Notes: generated by a model not told the origin, from the letters alone. Positions 1-7,242 are shown, counted from the stretch's first letter. The stretch: DNA of 7,703 bases from Hyphomonas sp. (GCA_024743015.1 JANSXJ010000166.1:1-7703), one strand, 5' to 3'. Numbers and translations are program-made.

Positions 1-1202
1 AAATTGCTGTCATCTTCCTGCTTGAAGCTGAGCGGCGCGGTGGGATCTGTAATCACGCGGGTCAGTCGCGCCGTGTCGAGCACACCCTCTTCCAGATCGA
101 ACGACCAGGAGCGATTCTGCTGCGCCATCAGACGTCGTTGCAGCTTGTTCGCAAGCTTCGACACAGCCCCTTGCAGGCTTTCGAGTTGGTGATCGAGATA
201 GGCCCGCAACCGAGTCAGTTCTTCCGGATCGCACAAGTCCGGCGCCTGGGCGATTTCATCATTCGCATTGGTGAACGCCTTGTACTGGAACCGGTCCTGC
301 TCATCCCCATCGCGAAAGTTCGGACGGAGCGGCTTGGTCCCGTCGTCGCTGTCTTCAGGATTATCTTCGGCATCCATATCGACATCAGCATCGACGGAGA
401 CATTCGTCTCCTCGCCTTCCATGTCGTCGGTGTCGCCGGCATCGATCTCTTCCATCGTCGCGCCCTGGGTTTCTTCCCCGGACTCGCCGTCCTCGGCAGA
501 GTTCTCCTGATTGTTTTGGTCCGATTCTTCTTCGGATTCCTGATCCTGTTCGCCTTGGTCTTCGCCGGCTTCATCGCCTTTCGTGAGATCGCGGATCAAA
601 GCCTGGATCGTCTTGGCGAATTCTTCCTGATCGTGCAGCTGATCAATCAACTTATCGAGTGTATCGGCGCCGCGTTGATTCACCTCATCCCGCCAAAGCG
701 CGGCAATGCCCTCAGCTTCTTGTGGAAGCGGGCGGCCGGTGAGGCGTTCCCTGAGCAGGAATTCAACCGCAGGCGCAAGCGGCGCGTCCTGACGGTCTTC
801 CATACGCGTGTACCCGGCCTTTTCACAGCGGGATGCGAGCGCCGCATCAAGGTTGTCCGCGGTGCCGTCCATCGCTCTCGCGCCGATACTCTCGATGCGA
901 GCCCGCTCAGCCGCCTCATAGACTTGCCGTCCAACCTCGCCATCCGGGCGGGATTTTGCGTGCGAGACGGGGTCATGGTGCGCCATGCGGAGCGCCGTCG
1001 CATCGGCCTCACCGCGGACTCGCGCTGCCACCTCCGGCGGTAGATCGCGCGGTGGCGGCACAAGCACGAGCCGATCAGCCTCTGCTCGAGGCCCATCGCC
1101 GGAAAAGTTCACTTCGACGTCTCGCGTCTGACTCATCGCCTTGGCGGTGGTCGCAAGTGCCTGCTTGAACAGCTCGTAAGGGGCCTCGTCGGTTTTACTC
1201 AT
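1..1202 (-). CDS. cobT: Cobaltochelatase subunit CobT, N-terminal 400 residues (partial, runs off left edge)
   Basis: CobT is the large partner of the AAA+ protein CobS. The CobST complex uses ATP to drive cobalt insertion by CobN into hydrogenobyrinate a,c-diamide in aerobic cobalamin synthesis, in the cytoplasm. The reading frame starts [16 protein letters not shown] and is open to the window edge. An in-frame TAA lies 12 bases upstream of this ATG, so the start cannot be much earlier; no clear Shine-Dalgarno is visible. Residues about 1-200 form the CobT N-terminal domain. About 205-290 is a strongly acidic Asp/Glu-rich linker, usual for the family. About 320-400 holds the conserved block with [20 protein letters not shown] and [15 protein letters not shown]. 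In known CobT of about 600-630 residues the metal-binding VWA domain follows immediately, so it should lie just beyond position 1. It follows the GT87 gene after 88 bp. The identification rests on recalled family sequence and the nearby cobS. Confidence 0.93.
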   Translation of the reverse strand, partial: MSKTDEAPYELFKQALATTAKAMSQTRDVEVNFSGDGPRAEADRLVLVPPPRDLPPEVAARVRGEADATALRMAHHDPVSHAKSRPDGEVGRQVYEAAERARIESIGARAMDGTADNLDAALASRCEKAGYTRMEDRQDAPLAPAVEFLLRERLTGRPLPQEAEGIAALWRDEVNQRGADTLDKLIDQLHDQEEFAKTIQALIRDLTKGDEAGEDQGEQDQESEEESDQNNQENSAEDGESGEETQGATMEEIDAGDTDDMEGEETNVSVDADVDMDAEDNPEDSDDGTKPLRPNFRDGDEQDRFQYKAFTNANDEIAQAPDLCDPEELTRLRAYLDHQLESLQGAVSKLANKLQRRLMAQQNRSWSFDLEEGVLDTARLTRVITDPTAPLSFKQEDDSN

Positions 1203-1290
1203 GCGGCTGACTTAGCGCGCGGGAACAGATTTGCGAAGGGGCATTTGGACACCTGACGTGAGGTCACGCTGAAAGTGTTGCTGGCGTGCG

Positions 1291-2502
1291 CTAATCCGTT
1301 GCGAGTGCAGCGGTTGAGCCCGCCAGGGAACGGCCGTGCTGAGGCGGTGCGACCTCGGCTCGCATTCGCCGGAAAATAGTTCCCGCCGCAACCGCGCTGG
1401 CAAGAAAACAAAAGGAGGCCCCAAATTGCGTCGCGGGACCGGGTAGGAACAGCGTCAGAAGCACCAGAGCGGCGAGCGACTCGCGCTCCCAATTCAACCA
1501 ACCAGATCTGTGCGCCTGCGCTGCGACGAACCAGAGCGCTGGCACGAGTAGGACGAGCTCGTAATACATGGAGTATGGTGCCGTCAGCAGCGTCGCACTT
1601 GCCAGGACGCTATATCGCCATTTGGGGTCTTCGGTTTTGCGGCACGTCCAGACCACAGCAATCATAGCGGCGACATACGAGGTGCCTGCCAAGACAAGCG
1701 CCAGCGCATCCGGAACCCAGGCCAGCCGCGCCGCCGCGTATACATTGACCATTTTGTATAGCGGCATCGCGCCGTCTGTCACGGAACCTGAAACAATGCC
1801 GAGGAATTCGAAAAAGGCGCGCCAGGTCTCGACGCCTAGTGCCAGCGCGGATCCGAGCCATAGCCCCAAGCTACCCAACGCAGCGACCGTAAAAGCGCGC
1901 CAATGCCCTCCGGCGAGGAATATCACGGGCAGCAGGATCCCTAGTTGCGGCTTAAGCGTCAAAAGCGCGGCAGCAAGCCCGGCAAGGATGGGTCGCGACC
2001 TCGAATTGAAGACGGCCAACAGCATGAGGCTCGCCGTGAACAGAGCGTTTTGTCCGGTGTTCAGAACGATCAGAACCGGCAACGTCGCCATCAATGCTGC
2101 GAGAGCCCGTCCGCGCACCCCGACTGAATATAGAACTGCCGCGAACGCCGCCAAACCCAGCCCGCACCAGAGGGCATAGGCCGCCTCAAACGGCAACAGG
2201 CCAATCGGTGCAAAGATCAGGCTGGCATGAGGCGGATATTGCCAGGTGAGACCGTCAACGCTCGCCTCAGGTCGGTGCAGTTGCATCGCCGCCGCCAGTC
2301 CATCTGATGCATACAGTGCGGCAAGATCACCATTCAGCGTTTCCCTCGCCGCAGACCAGAAGGCCACGAAATCACCGCCCACGACAAAGTCTGGCGAGGC
2401 ACCCAGGATGAAGAGCGCCAGGATCGTGTACTGGAACGCCGCCAACACCAATATGAGGGTGAAGGCCCGATTGGGCTGAAAGTAACGTTCAAGACTGGAC
2501 AT
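1291..2502 (-). CDS. GT87 / DUF2029 family polytopic membrane protein (putative mannosyltransferase-like GT-C enzyme)
   Basis: This 403-residue protein is mostly hydrophobic, with roughly 9-11 predicted membrane segments; the first is about residues 14-34. It resembles GT87 (DUF2029), GT-C fold enzymes that transfer sugars from polyprenyl-phosphate donors on the outer side of the inner membrane; mycobacterial PimE is the best-studied member. Visible family-like motifs are GGDFVAFWSAAR (43-53), whose Asp44 sits just after the first membrane segment where GT-C enzymes place a catalytic acid, WQYPPH (87-92), NTGQNALF (148-155) and LTLKPQLGILLP (181-192). The C-terminal tail, about 370-403, is polar and Arg-rich. 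The ATG is 82 bp after cobS; only a weak AGG lies about 7 bases upstream, and a small CCTG-AAA-CAGG hairpin covers it. It lies between cobS and cobT on the same strand, so co-transcription is likely. The acceptor sugar or lipid is unknown, and a cobalamin role is not implied by the family. Confidence 0.85.
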   Translation of the reverse strand: MSSLERYFQPNRAFTLILVLAAFQYTILALFILGASPDFVVGGDFVAFWSAARETLNGDLAALYASDGLAAAMQLHRPEASVDGLTWQYPPHASLIFAPIGLLPFEAAYALWCGLGLAAFAAVLYSVGVRGRALAALMATLPVLIVLNTGQNALFTASLMLLAVFNSRSRPILAGLAAALLTLKPQLGILLPVIFLAGGHWRAFTVAALGSLGLWLGSALALGVETWRAFFEFLGIVSGSVTDGAMPLYKMVNVYAAARLAWVPDALALVLAGTSYVAAMIAVVWTCRKTEDPKWRYSVLASATLLTAPYSMYYELVLLVPALWFVAAQAHRSGWLNWERESLAALVLLTLFLPGPATQFGASFCFLASAVAAGTIFRRMRAEVAPPQHGRSLAGSTAALATD

Positions 2503-2584
2503 GGACCGACCTGTTTCAGGCCCTTCGTCCTAATGCGAACACGATAAAATTTGATGAAAACAGGCGCGGCGCGCTTGAGCCCAG

Positions 2585-3568
2585 CTAGGCGACTTTCACC
2601 ATAAGAGCGCTTTCAGGCAGTTCTTCTGCGAAGCAACGCTGGTACATTTCAGCCACCAAAGGCCGCTCCAGCTCGTCACACTTGTTCAGGAAAGTCATCC
2701 GGAATGCGTGGCCGAGATCGCCGAAGATGGCAAAATTCTCTGCCCAGGTGATTACGGTCCGCGGGCTCATCACGGTCGACAGGTCGCCATTCATGAAAGC
2801 GTTCCGGGTGAGATCGGCAAGCGTCACCATGCGGCTCAGCGTTTCGGTATCGACATCGCCTGCCTTAGTGGCAACAATTTCAACTTCGGCGTCATGTTCG
2901 AGATAGTTCAGTGTGGTGACGATGCTCCAGCGGTCCATCTGGCCCTGGTTCAATTGCTGCGTGCCGTGGTAAAGACCGGTTGTATCGCCGAGACCAACGG
3001 TGTTCGTCGTCGCGAATAGGCGGAAATATGGATTTGGCTCAATCACCCGGTTCTGATCCAGAAGGGTCAGTTTGCCGCTCGCTTCCAGAACGCGCTGGAT
3101 GACGAACATCACGTCCGGACGTCCGGCATCGTATTCGTCGAATGTGATGGCGACAGGGCGCTGTAACGCCCAAGGCAAGATCCCTTCACGAAATTCCGTG
3201 ATCTGCGCCCCGTCTTTCAGAACAATCGCATCCTTTCCCACCATGTCGATCCGCGAGACATGGCTGTCCAGGTTGACCCGGATCATCGGCCAGTTGAGGC
3301 GGGCCGCGATTTGTTCGATGTGGGTTGACTTACCCGTGCCGTGATAGCCCTGAACCATGACGCGGCGGTTGTGTTCAAAGCCTGCGAGCAGCGCGATCGT
3401 GGTTTGCGGGTCGAATCGATAGGACTCATCAATCGCCGGGACGTATTCCGTGCGGTCCTTGAATCCATGGACAATCAGGTCCGTATCGAGGCCAAACACC
3501 TCGCGGACATTGATTTTTTCCGTGGGCTTCATGCCTTGCAGGGCGTCGCTATCGCTCATCACAGTCAT
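2585..3568 (-). CDS. cobS: Cobaltochelatase subunit CobS (AAA+ ATPase)
   Basis: CobS is the AAA+ ring ATPase of the aerobic cobaltochelatase; with CobT it remodels CobN for ATP-dependent cobalt insertion into hydrogenobyrinate a,c-diamide. The 327-residue length matches the family (about 330). Visible elements are the N-terminal [11 protein letters not shown] block (21-31), Walker A GYHGTGKS (74-81, Lys80), the conserved [20 protein letters not shown] stretch (from 97), Walker B ITFDEYD (141-147, Asp144 and Glu145), sensor-1 ATTNT (Asn189), and [13 protein letters not shown] (from 211) with a possible arginine finger at Arg213. The C-terminal [12 protein letters not shown] and [15 protein letters not shown] blocks are also present. 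The first ATG is preferred because GAAAGA (3582-3577) lies 8 bases upstream; an in-frame ATG at 3559 is possible but lacks that spacing. It is first in a minus-strand cobS-GT87-cobT run and diverges from the alpha/beta hydrolase. No cobalamin riboswitch could be recognised in the 167-bp leader region. Confidence 0.97.
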   Translation of the reverse strand: MTVMSDSDALQGMKPTEKINVREVFGLDTDLIVHGFKDRTEYVPAIDESYRFDPQTTIALLAGFEHNRRVMVQGYHGTGKSTHIEQIAARLNWPMIRVNLDSHVSRIDMVGKDAIVLKDGAQITEFREGILPWALQRPVAITFDEYDAGRPDVMFVIQRVLEASGKLTLLDQNRVIEPNPYFRLFATTNTVGLGDTTGLYHGTQQLNQGQMDRWSIVTTLNYLEHDAEVEIVATKAGDVDTETLSRMVTLADLTRNAFMNGDLSTVMSPRTVITWAENFAIFGDLGHAFRMTFLNKCDELERPLVAEMYQRCFAEELPESALMVKVA

Positions 3569-3735
3569 GCGAATGGTCTTTCATCAAGTCATTTCAACGC
3601 TCACCTATCACAAAGGACGCTCGCGCCAAGTGTGACATTGGGGGAAGCAGTGCGTTTGTTTGCGCCAGGCTGGCATTGTGAACACACTCGCCCTAAGTCG
3701 ATGCAGAGCGATAATCAGCGCGAAAGACCAGATCC
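3569..3735. promoter_or_regulatory. Divergent intergenic region between cobS and alpha/beta hydrolase
   Basis: These 167 bp must contain the promoters for cobS (leftward) and the hydrolase gene (rightward). Both genes have a GAAAGA ribosome-binding-like sequence exactly 8 bases from the ATG: 3577-3582 on the minus strand and 3722-3727 on the plus strand. Each is part of the same 9-mer GAAAGACCA, so the region is flanked by a 9-bp inverted repeat. A TGTG-AA-CACA dyad lies at 3677-3686. No strong -35/-10 pair stands out on either strand, which is common for alphaproteobacterial promoters. Confidence 0.5.
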
Positions 3736-4635
3736 ATGCCGCATATCAACGCAAACAATATCCAGATTGCCTATGAAGACTACGGGAACCCGGAGCACCC
3801 AGCCGCCCTACTGATCATGGGATTGGGCGGGCAGCTGACCATGTGGTCCGACGAATTGGTCGAGGACCTCGTTGCCGGTGGATACCGCGTCATCCTATTC
3901 GACAATCGCGATATTGGCCTGTCGCATCACCATACAGGTGAAAAGTCGCCTGGTATTCTGCGTCAGATCGTGCTGCGCCGCATCGGGGTGAAGCTGAAAG
4001 CGCCTTACGAATTGATCGATATGGCGCATGACACGATCGGGCTGATGGACGCGTTGAAGCTGGACACTGCGCACCTTGTTGGGATTTCCATGGGCGGCAT
4101 GATCGCCCAACACGTTGCGTCGCTGCGCCCGGACCGAGTGACCAGCCTGACCGCAATTATGACCACGACGGGCAATCCGAAGCTGCCGCGTCCATCCGGC
4201 GAGATCATGAAAGCGATGATCCGGCGTGGTCCGCAACCGACGACGCGCGAGGCGATTATCGACCAGTCCGTCGCAACGTTCGAAGTGATCGGAACGCCCG
4301 GCGAAAATCAGAATACCAATGGAATGCGCGATCGGATCACCCGATCCTACGATCGAAGCTTCCATCCAGCAGGATTGATGCGCCAGATGTCAGCGATTGT
4401 GGCTTCGGGAGACTTCCGCAAGCATACGCGTAGCATTAAGGCTCCGACGCTCGTCTTGCACGGCACAGCTGATCCACTGGTTCCTATCGAAGGGGGGCGC
4501 GATATCGCCAAATTGGTCAGGGGCGCGCGTTTGGTTGAACTGGACGGAATGGGGCACGATGTTCCGCCGCGCTTTTTGCCGGAGATTACGCGGAACATGC
4601 TCGATCACTTCGCATCGACAAAAGTCTACTCCTAG
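3736..4635 (+). CDS. Alpha/beta hydrolase fold protein
   Basis: This 299-residue soluble enzyme has a complete alpha/beta hydrolase catalytic set. The nucleophile elbow is GISMGG with Ser118, the acid is Asp246 in HGTADPLVP, and the base is His274 in DGMGHDVP. The oxyanion-hole region is MGLGGQLTMW (28-37), and FDNRDIGLS (55-63) is typical of the esterase/haloperoxidase-like group that includes aclacinomycin methylesterase RdmC. No signal peptide is seen, so it should be cytoplasmic. Likely chemistry is hydrolysis of an ester or thioester; the substrate cannot be read from the sequence. The ATG has GAAAGA 8 bases upstream. It precedes a crotonase-family gene by 102 bp on the same strand, suggesting a shared acyl or ester catabolic role, though a terminator-like hairpin sits between them. 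Epoxide hydrolase or carboxylesterase are alternative labels; the fold assignment is firm. Confidence 0.9.
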   Translation: MPHINANNIQIAYEDYGNPEHPAALLIMGLGGQLTMWSDELVEDLVAGGYRVILFDNRDIGLSHHHTGEKSPGILRQIVLRRIGVKLKAPYELIDMAHDTIGLMDALKLDTAHLVGISMGGMIAQHVASLRPDRVTSLTAIMTTTGNPKLPRPSGEIMKAMIRRGPQPTTREAIIDQSVATFEVIGTPGENQNTNGMRDRITRSYDRSFHPAGLMRQMSAIVASGDFRKHTRSIKAPTLVLHGTADPLVPIEGGRDIAKLVRGARLVELDGMGHDVPPRFLPEITRNMLDHFASTKVYS

Positions 4636-4653
4636 ATCGAGCTTTCGCAGCGA

Positions 4654-4680
4654 CACCGGGTTACGCCGGTGCTTTCTTCT
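4654..4680 (+). terminator. Possible intrinsic terminator or attenuating hairpin after the alpha/beta hydrolase
   Basis: A perfect 6-bp stem CACCGG/CCGGTG (4654-4659 and 4666-4671, 6-nt loop) begins 18 bases after the hydrolase stop and is followed directly by the pyrimidine-rich CTTTCTTCT, with TTT again just downstream. The stem is GC-rich but short and the T tract is interrupted, so termination may be partial. The downstream crotonase gene could then be read by read-through or from its own promoter. Confidence 0.5.
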
Positions 4681-4723
4681 GCTTTGATGTTCCGAAAGCG
4701 TGCACAGACACAGCGGATCGAGC

Positions 4724-4729
4724 AGGAGG
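4724..4729 (+). promoter_or_regulatory. Shine-Dalgarno AGGAGG that sets the GTG start of the crotonase gene
   Basis: AGGAGG, a full match to the anti-Shine-Dalgarno core, ends 8 bases before the GTG at 4738. It is the best ribosome-binding site in the window. It argues against the upstream in-frame ATGs at 4669 and 4687, which would add a Ser/Arg-rich extension unlike the crotonase family and, for 4669, would place the start inside the terminator-like hairpin. Confidence 0.85.
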
Positions 4730-4737
4730 ACCACATC

Positions 4738-5571
4738 GTGGCGAAGTACGAGGATATTCTCACTCATCTTGAAGATGGCATACTGACCATCACCTTGAAC
4801 CGGCCGGATAAGTTGAATGCCTGGACCGGCACGATGGAATCCGAATGTCGCGCAGCGATCACCCAAGCAGGCCACGATGACGCTGTGCGATGCATCATCA
4901 TCACTGGCGCGGGCCGCGGGTTCTGCGCCGGTGCGGATATGGATGGCCTGCAGGAAATCGGAGATGAAGCCGAGGATGGTCGCGTGCCAGAGCCTCCAGC
5001 CCGGACATCAGCGACTTACACAGAAGACCTGGAAGCCCTGTATCCCGGGCGGTTCGGCTATCTCTATCGTTGCGACAAGCCGATAATTGCTGCCATCAAC
5101 GGCCCGTGCGCCGGAATTGGGTTGATTTTCACGCTGTATGCAGACTTTCGCTTTGCAGATCAGTCGGCCAAATTCACCACGGCCTTTGCTCAGCGGGGTC
5201 TGATCGCGGAACACGGGATCGCCTGGCTATTGCCGCGCCTGATCGGTGAAGCGCATGCTCTGGACCTACTTTTCACAGCGCGTGTTTTTAGAGGCGACGA
5301 GGCGGAACGTATTGGCCTCGTCAACCGCGCGCTCCCCTCCAACGAGCTAATGCCGCATGTGATCGAGACAGCAACCCATCTGGCGAAGAACGTCTCTCCA
5401 CGCTCGCTCGCAATCATGAAGCGCCAGATCCGCGAAAGCTATACACAAAGCTTCGCGCGCTCGCTCGACCTGGCGAATTTCGAAATGGAGCAGAGCTTTG
5501 CGAGCTTCGACTTCAAGGAAGGCGTCGACAGTTTCGTCGAAAAGCGTCCGGCCAAATTCAAAGGGCGATGA
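4738..5571 (+). CDS. Crotonase-fold protein (enoyl-CoA hydratase/isomerase family), atypical active site
   Basis: From the GTG start this is a 277-residue protein (MAKYEDILTHLEDGILTITL), usual length for the family. The CoA-binding and oxyanion-hole blocks are present: LNRPDKLNAW (20-29), GRGFCAGADM (59-68) and INGPCAGIG (120-128). The late RGLIAEHGIAWLLPRLIG block (153-170) and the ARVFRGDEAERIGLVNRAL stretch (181-199) also fit. However, the positions of the two catalytic glutamates of classical hydratase (rat Glu144 and Glu164) are aligned by eye to Ile130 and Phe150. Glu158 in the AEHG motif instead falls where dienoyl-CoA isomerase has its key Asp. An isomerase or other crotonase reaction is therefore more likely than simple 2-enoyl-CoA hydration. 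It follows the alpha/beta hydrolase and may share a pathway. Annotation pipelines would probably label it enoyl-CoA hydratase, which I consider too specific. Confidence 0.92.
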   Translation: MAKYEDILTHLEDGILTITLNRPDKLNAWTGTMESECRAAITQAGHDDAVRCIIITGAGRGFCAGADMDGLQEIGDEAEDGRVPEPPARTSATYTEDLEALYPGRFGYLYRCDKPIIAAINGPCAGIGLIFTLYADFRFADQSAKFTTAFAQRGLIAEHGIAWLLPRLIGEAHALDLLFTARVFRGDEAERIGLVNRALPSNELMPHVIETATHLAKNVSPRSLAIMKRQIRESYTQSFARSLDLANFEMEQSFASFDFKEGVDSFVEKRPAKFKGR

Positions 5572-5574
5572 GCC

Positions 5575-7242
5575 TTAATCCTTGGAATAGACGATCTCTC
5601 CGTGAATGACGGTCATCACGGTTTCGGCTTGCAGGATTTCACCCTCGGGCACGGTCATGATGTCCCGGTCAAAGACCGTAAAGTCGGCGAGTTTACCAAC
5701 TTCGATTGTGCCGAGCTCATCCTCCATGAATGCCGCATAGGCGGGCGCCGTCGTGAACAAGGTCAGAGCCTGCGCCCGGGTGAGTGCTTCTTCGGGATAC
5801 CAGTCCTCGGTGCTGAAGCCCTCCAGGTCCTTGCGGGCAACCGCGGCGTAAAACTCAATCTGCGGCGTGCCAACCTCAACCGGAGCATCCGATCCACCAA
5901 CAATGATCGCGCCCGTTTCGAGCAGGGATTGCCAGGCATAGGCTCCGTACAATCGATCGCGGCCAAGGCGGTCCGGCGCGAACTTGAAATCGCCAATAGC
6001 GTGGCTCGGCTGCATTGAGGCAATCAATCCAAGTGTGCCGACGCGGGCAATATCGTCCGGGTGCAGGATCTGCGTGTGCTCGATGCGCCAGCGATCTTCG
6101 GCATCGTGTTCGCCTGCTTCGAACGTATCCATGATCCGCCGATTCGCGAGGTCGCCAATCGCGTGAATGGCGAGTTGAACGTCCGCCTCTTCCGCGCGCG
6201 CCATGAGCTGGGCAAGCGCACTCGGTTCCAACAGCGACAAGCCGCTGGTGTCAGGACGGTCAGCATAAGGCTCGAGGAGCAAGGCCCCGCGGGAGCCGAG
6301 AGCCCCGTCCATATAGAGCTTCACGGCGCGATTGGTGATGGTGTTTGTCTCATTCAGTCGGCCCGCCGCAATCTCAAACCCAGTTTCGTCAAACGCGTTG
6401 TGCAAGCGAAGCGGCAATCGCCCTTCCAGGTCCAGACGCTCCATGACACTCGCATGGGCCGGATCGACGGTCATATTGTGAATGCCTGTCCAGCCCCGCG
6501 CGGAGTAATTCGCCGACCCGACCGTATAGGCGCGAATGATGTCTTGCTCGGTCGGCTGCGAGATCAGCGCGAGCACCTGGCCCATCGCAAAATCGATCAG
6601 GATGCCGGTCGCTTTGCCATTTGCGTCGCGTTCAATCTTGCCGCCTTCCACGTCAGGTGTTGCGTCATCGATACCGGCCGCAACGAGGGCAGCACTATTG
6701 GCAACGAGTGCGTGGCCATCAGCGCGCGTCAGAATGATGGGATTGTCTGGACTGACGGCATCAAGATCCGCGGCGTTTGGCATCCGCCCCTCCGGCCAGC
6801 CGGTTTCAATCCAGCCCATGCCAAACAGCACCTGCCCCGCGGGCAGGCCCTGGAGTTCTGATTCAATCCGGGTGACGAGTTCGGTGATGGAGGCGGTGCC
6901 CTCCAGATTCAGCGTCAGTTCGCGCTGCCCGATACCGAACAGATGCGCATGCCCATCCGTGAAGCCCGGGAACATCACGGCACCGTTCAGATCTATCAGC
7001 GTGACTTCATCCTCGGACCAGTCCTGAGACATAGGCGGGCTAAGAGCGACGATGCGCCCGTCACTATCGACGGAGACGGCTTCAACCGTTTCATCGCCAT
7101 TGCCGGTATAGATGGTCCCGCCGGTAAAGATGGTGAGCGCGCTACTCGCATCCAGCGTTTCCAATTCTGCTGCATCGTCCTGCGCTGCCTGACATCCCAC
7201 AAGCAATGCCGTCGCTAGTGCGGCTCCAACAAGTCTTCGCAT
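5575..7242 (-). CDS. Lipoprotein metal-dependent amidohydrolase, Amidohydro_3 / YtcJ-like
   Basis: This 555-residue enzyme belongs to the amidohydrolase superfamily. The N-terminus MRRLVGAALATALLVGCQ is a lipoprotein signal with lipobox LVGC, so Cys17 is the predicted lipidated residue and the enzyme should be exported and membrane-anchored. Metal ligands are visible: His98 and His100 in GFTDGHAHL, Lys308 in VKLYMDGALGSRGA as the probable carboxylated lysine, His360 in IHAIGD, His389 in RIEHTQILHPDDI and Asp452 in GGSDAPVE. FTGGTIYTG (39-47) near the mature N-terminus and the C-terminal GKLADFTVFDRDI form the usual small beta-sandwich. Relatives hydrolyse amide or N-formamide bonds; the substrate here is unknown. 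The start has GAGGGAGAG (7256-7248) about 5 bases upstream. It lies about 65 bp past the rpmB terminator, so it probably uses its own promoter. Its stop is 3 bp from the convergent crotonase stop. Confidence 0.93.
   Translation of the reverse strand: MRRLVGAALATALLVGCQAAQDDAAELETLDASSALTIFTGGTIYTGNGDETVEAVSVDSDGRIVALSPPMSQDWSEDEVTLIDLNGAVMFPGFTDGHAHLFGIGQRELTLNLEGTASITELVTRIESELQGLPAGQVLFGMGWIETGWPEGRMPNAADLDAVSPDNPIILTRADGHALVANSAALVAAGIDDATPDVEGGKIERDANGKATGILIDFAMGQVLALISQPTEQDIIRAYTVGSANYSARGWTGIHNMTVDPAHASVMERLDLEGRLPLRLHNAFDETGFEIAAGRLNETNTITNRAVKLYMDGALGSRGALLLEPYADRPDTSGLSLLEPSALAQLMARAEEADVQLAIHAIGDLANRRIMDTFEAGEHDAEDRWRIEHTQILHPDDIARVGTLGLIASMQPSHAIGDFKFAPDRLGRDRLYGAYAWQSLLETGAIIVGGSDAPVEVGTPQIEFYAAVARKDLEGFSTEDWYPEEALTRAQALTLFTTAPAYAAFMEDELGTIEVGKLADFTVFDRDIMTVPEGEILQAETVMTVIHGEIVYSKD
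5600..5630 (+). terminator. Candidate terminator for the crotonase gene, embedded in the convergent amidohydrolase CDS
   Basis: Beginning 28 bases after the crotonase stop, CCGTGA (5600-5605) pairs with TCACGG (5616-5621), and TGA (5607-5609) pairs with TCA (5613-5615) around a CGG loop, leaving one unpaired A at 5606. This gives 9 pairs followed by TTTCGGCTT. The T tract is short, so efficiency is uncertain. The same bases encode the end of the amidohydrolase (VMTVIHGE), which could alone explain part of the symmetry. Confidence 0.35.

Noticed and set aside
138..1043. A 301-codon open frame on the plus strand opposite cobT
   Set aside because: It is antisense to the strongly supported CobT frame. 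Its composition (runs of Ile/Val/Phe/Leu) is what the reverse of the Asp/Glu-rich CobT linker gives, it has no recognisable domain, and no ribosome-binding site was seen.
1568..2179. A 203-codon plus-strand open frame opposite the GT87 gene
   Set aside because: It is low-complexity Ala/Arg/Ser/Pro-rich sequence with no family resemblance, mirrored from a well-supported membrane protein gene.
2503..2584. Possible terminator or promoter in the cobS-GT87 gap
   Set aside because: The GC-rich GCGCGCCGCGC stretch forms only a weak imperfect stem, and no convincing -35/-10 pair was found.
3569..3735. Cobalamin riboswitch upstream of cobS
   Set aside because: No B12-box-like conserved core could be recognised, and the region is short for a full cobalamin riboswitch.
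3341..3814. A 157-codon plus-strand open frame spanning the cobS 5' end, the divergent region and the hydrolase start
   Set aside because: It overlaps two confidently identified genes in other frames and would leave no room for their promoters.
4669..4737. N-terminal extension of the crotonase from the ATG at 4669
   Set aside because: It starts inside a terminator-like hairpin, lacks a ribosome-binding site and resembles no crotonase N-terminus; the GTG at 4738 has AGGAGG at ideal spacing.
5525..5540. TCGAC/GTCGA hairpin in the crotonase 3' end as a terminator for the amidohydrolase
   Set aside because: The stem is 5 bp and on the minus strand is not followed by a T run.
6061..6861. A 266-codon plus-strand open frame opposite the amidohydrolase
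   Set aside because: The opposite strand encodes all conserved amidohydrolase metal ligands; the plus-strand frame has no recognisable motif.
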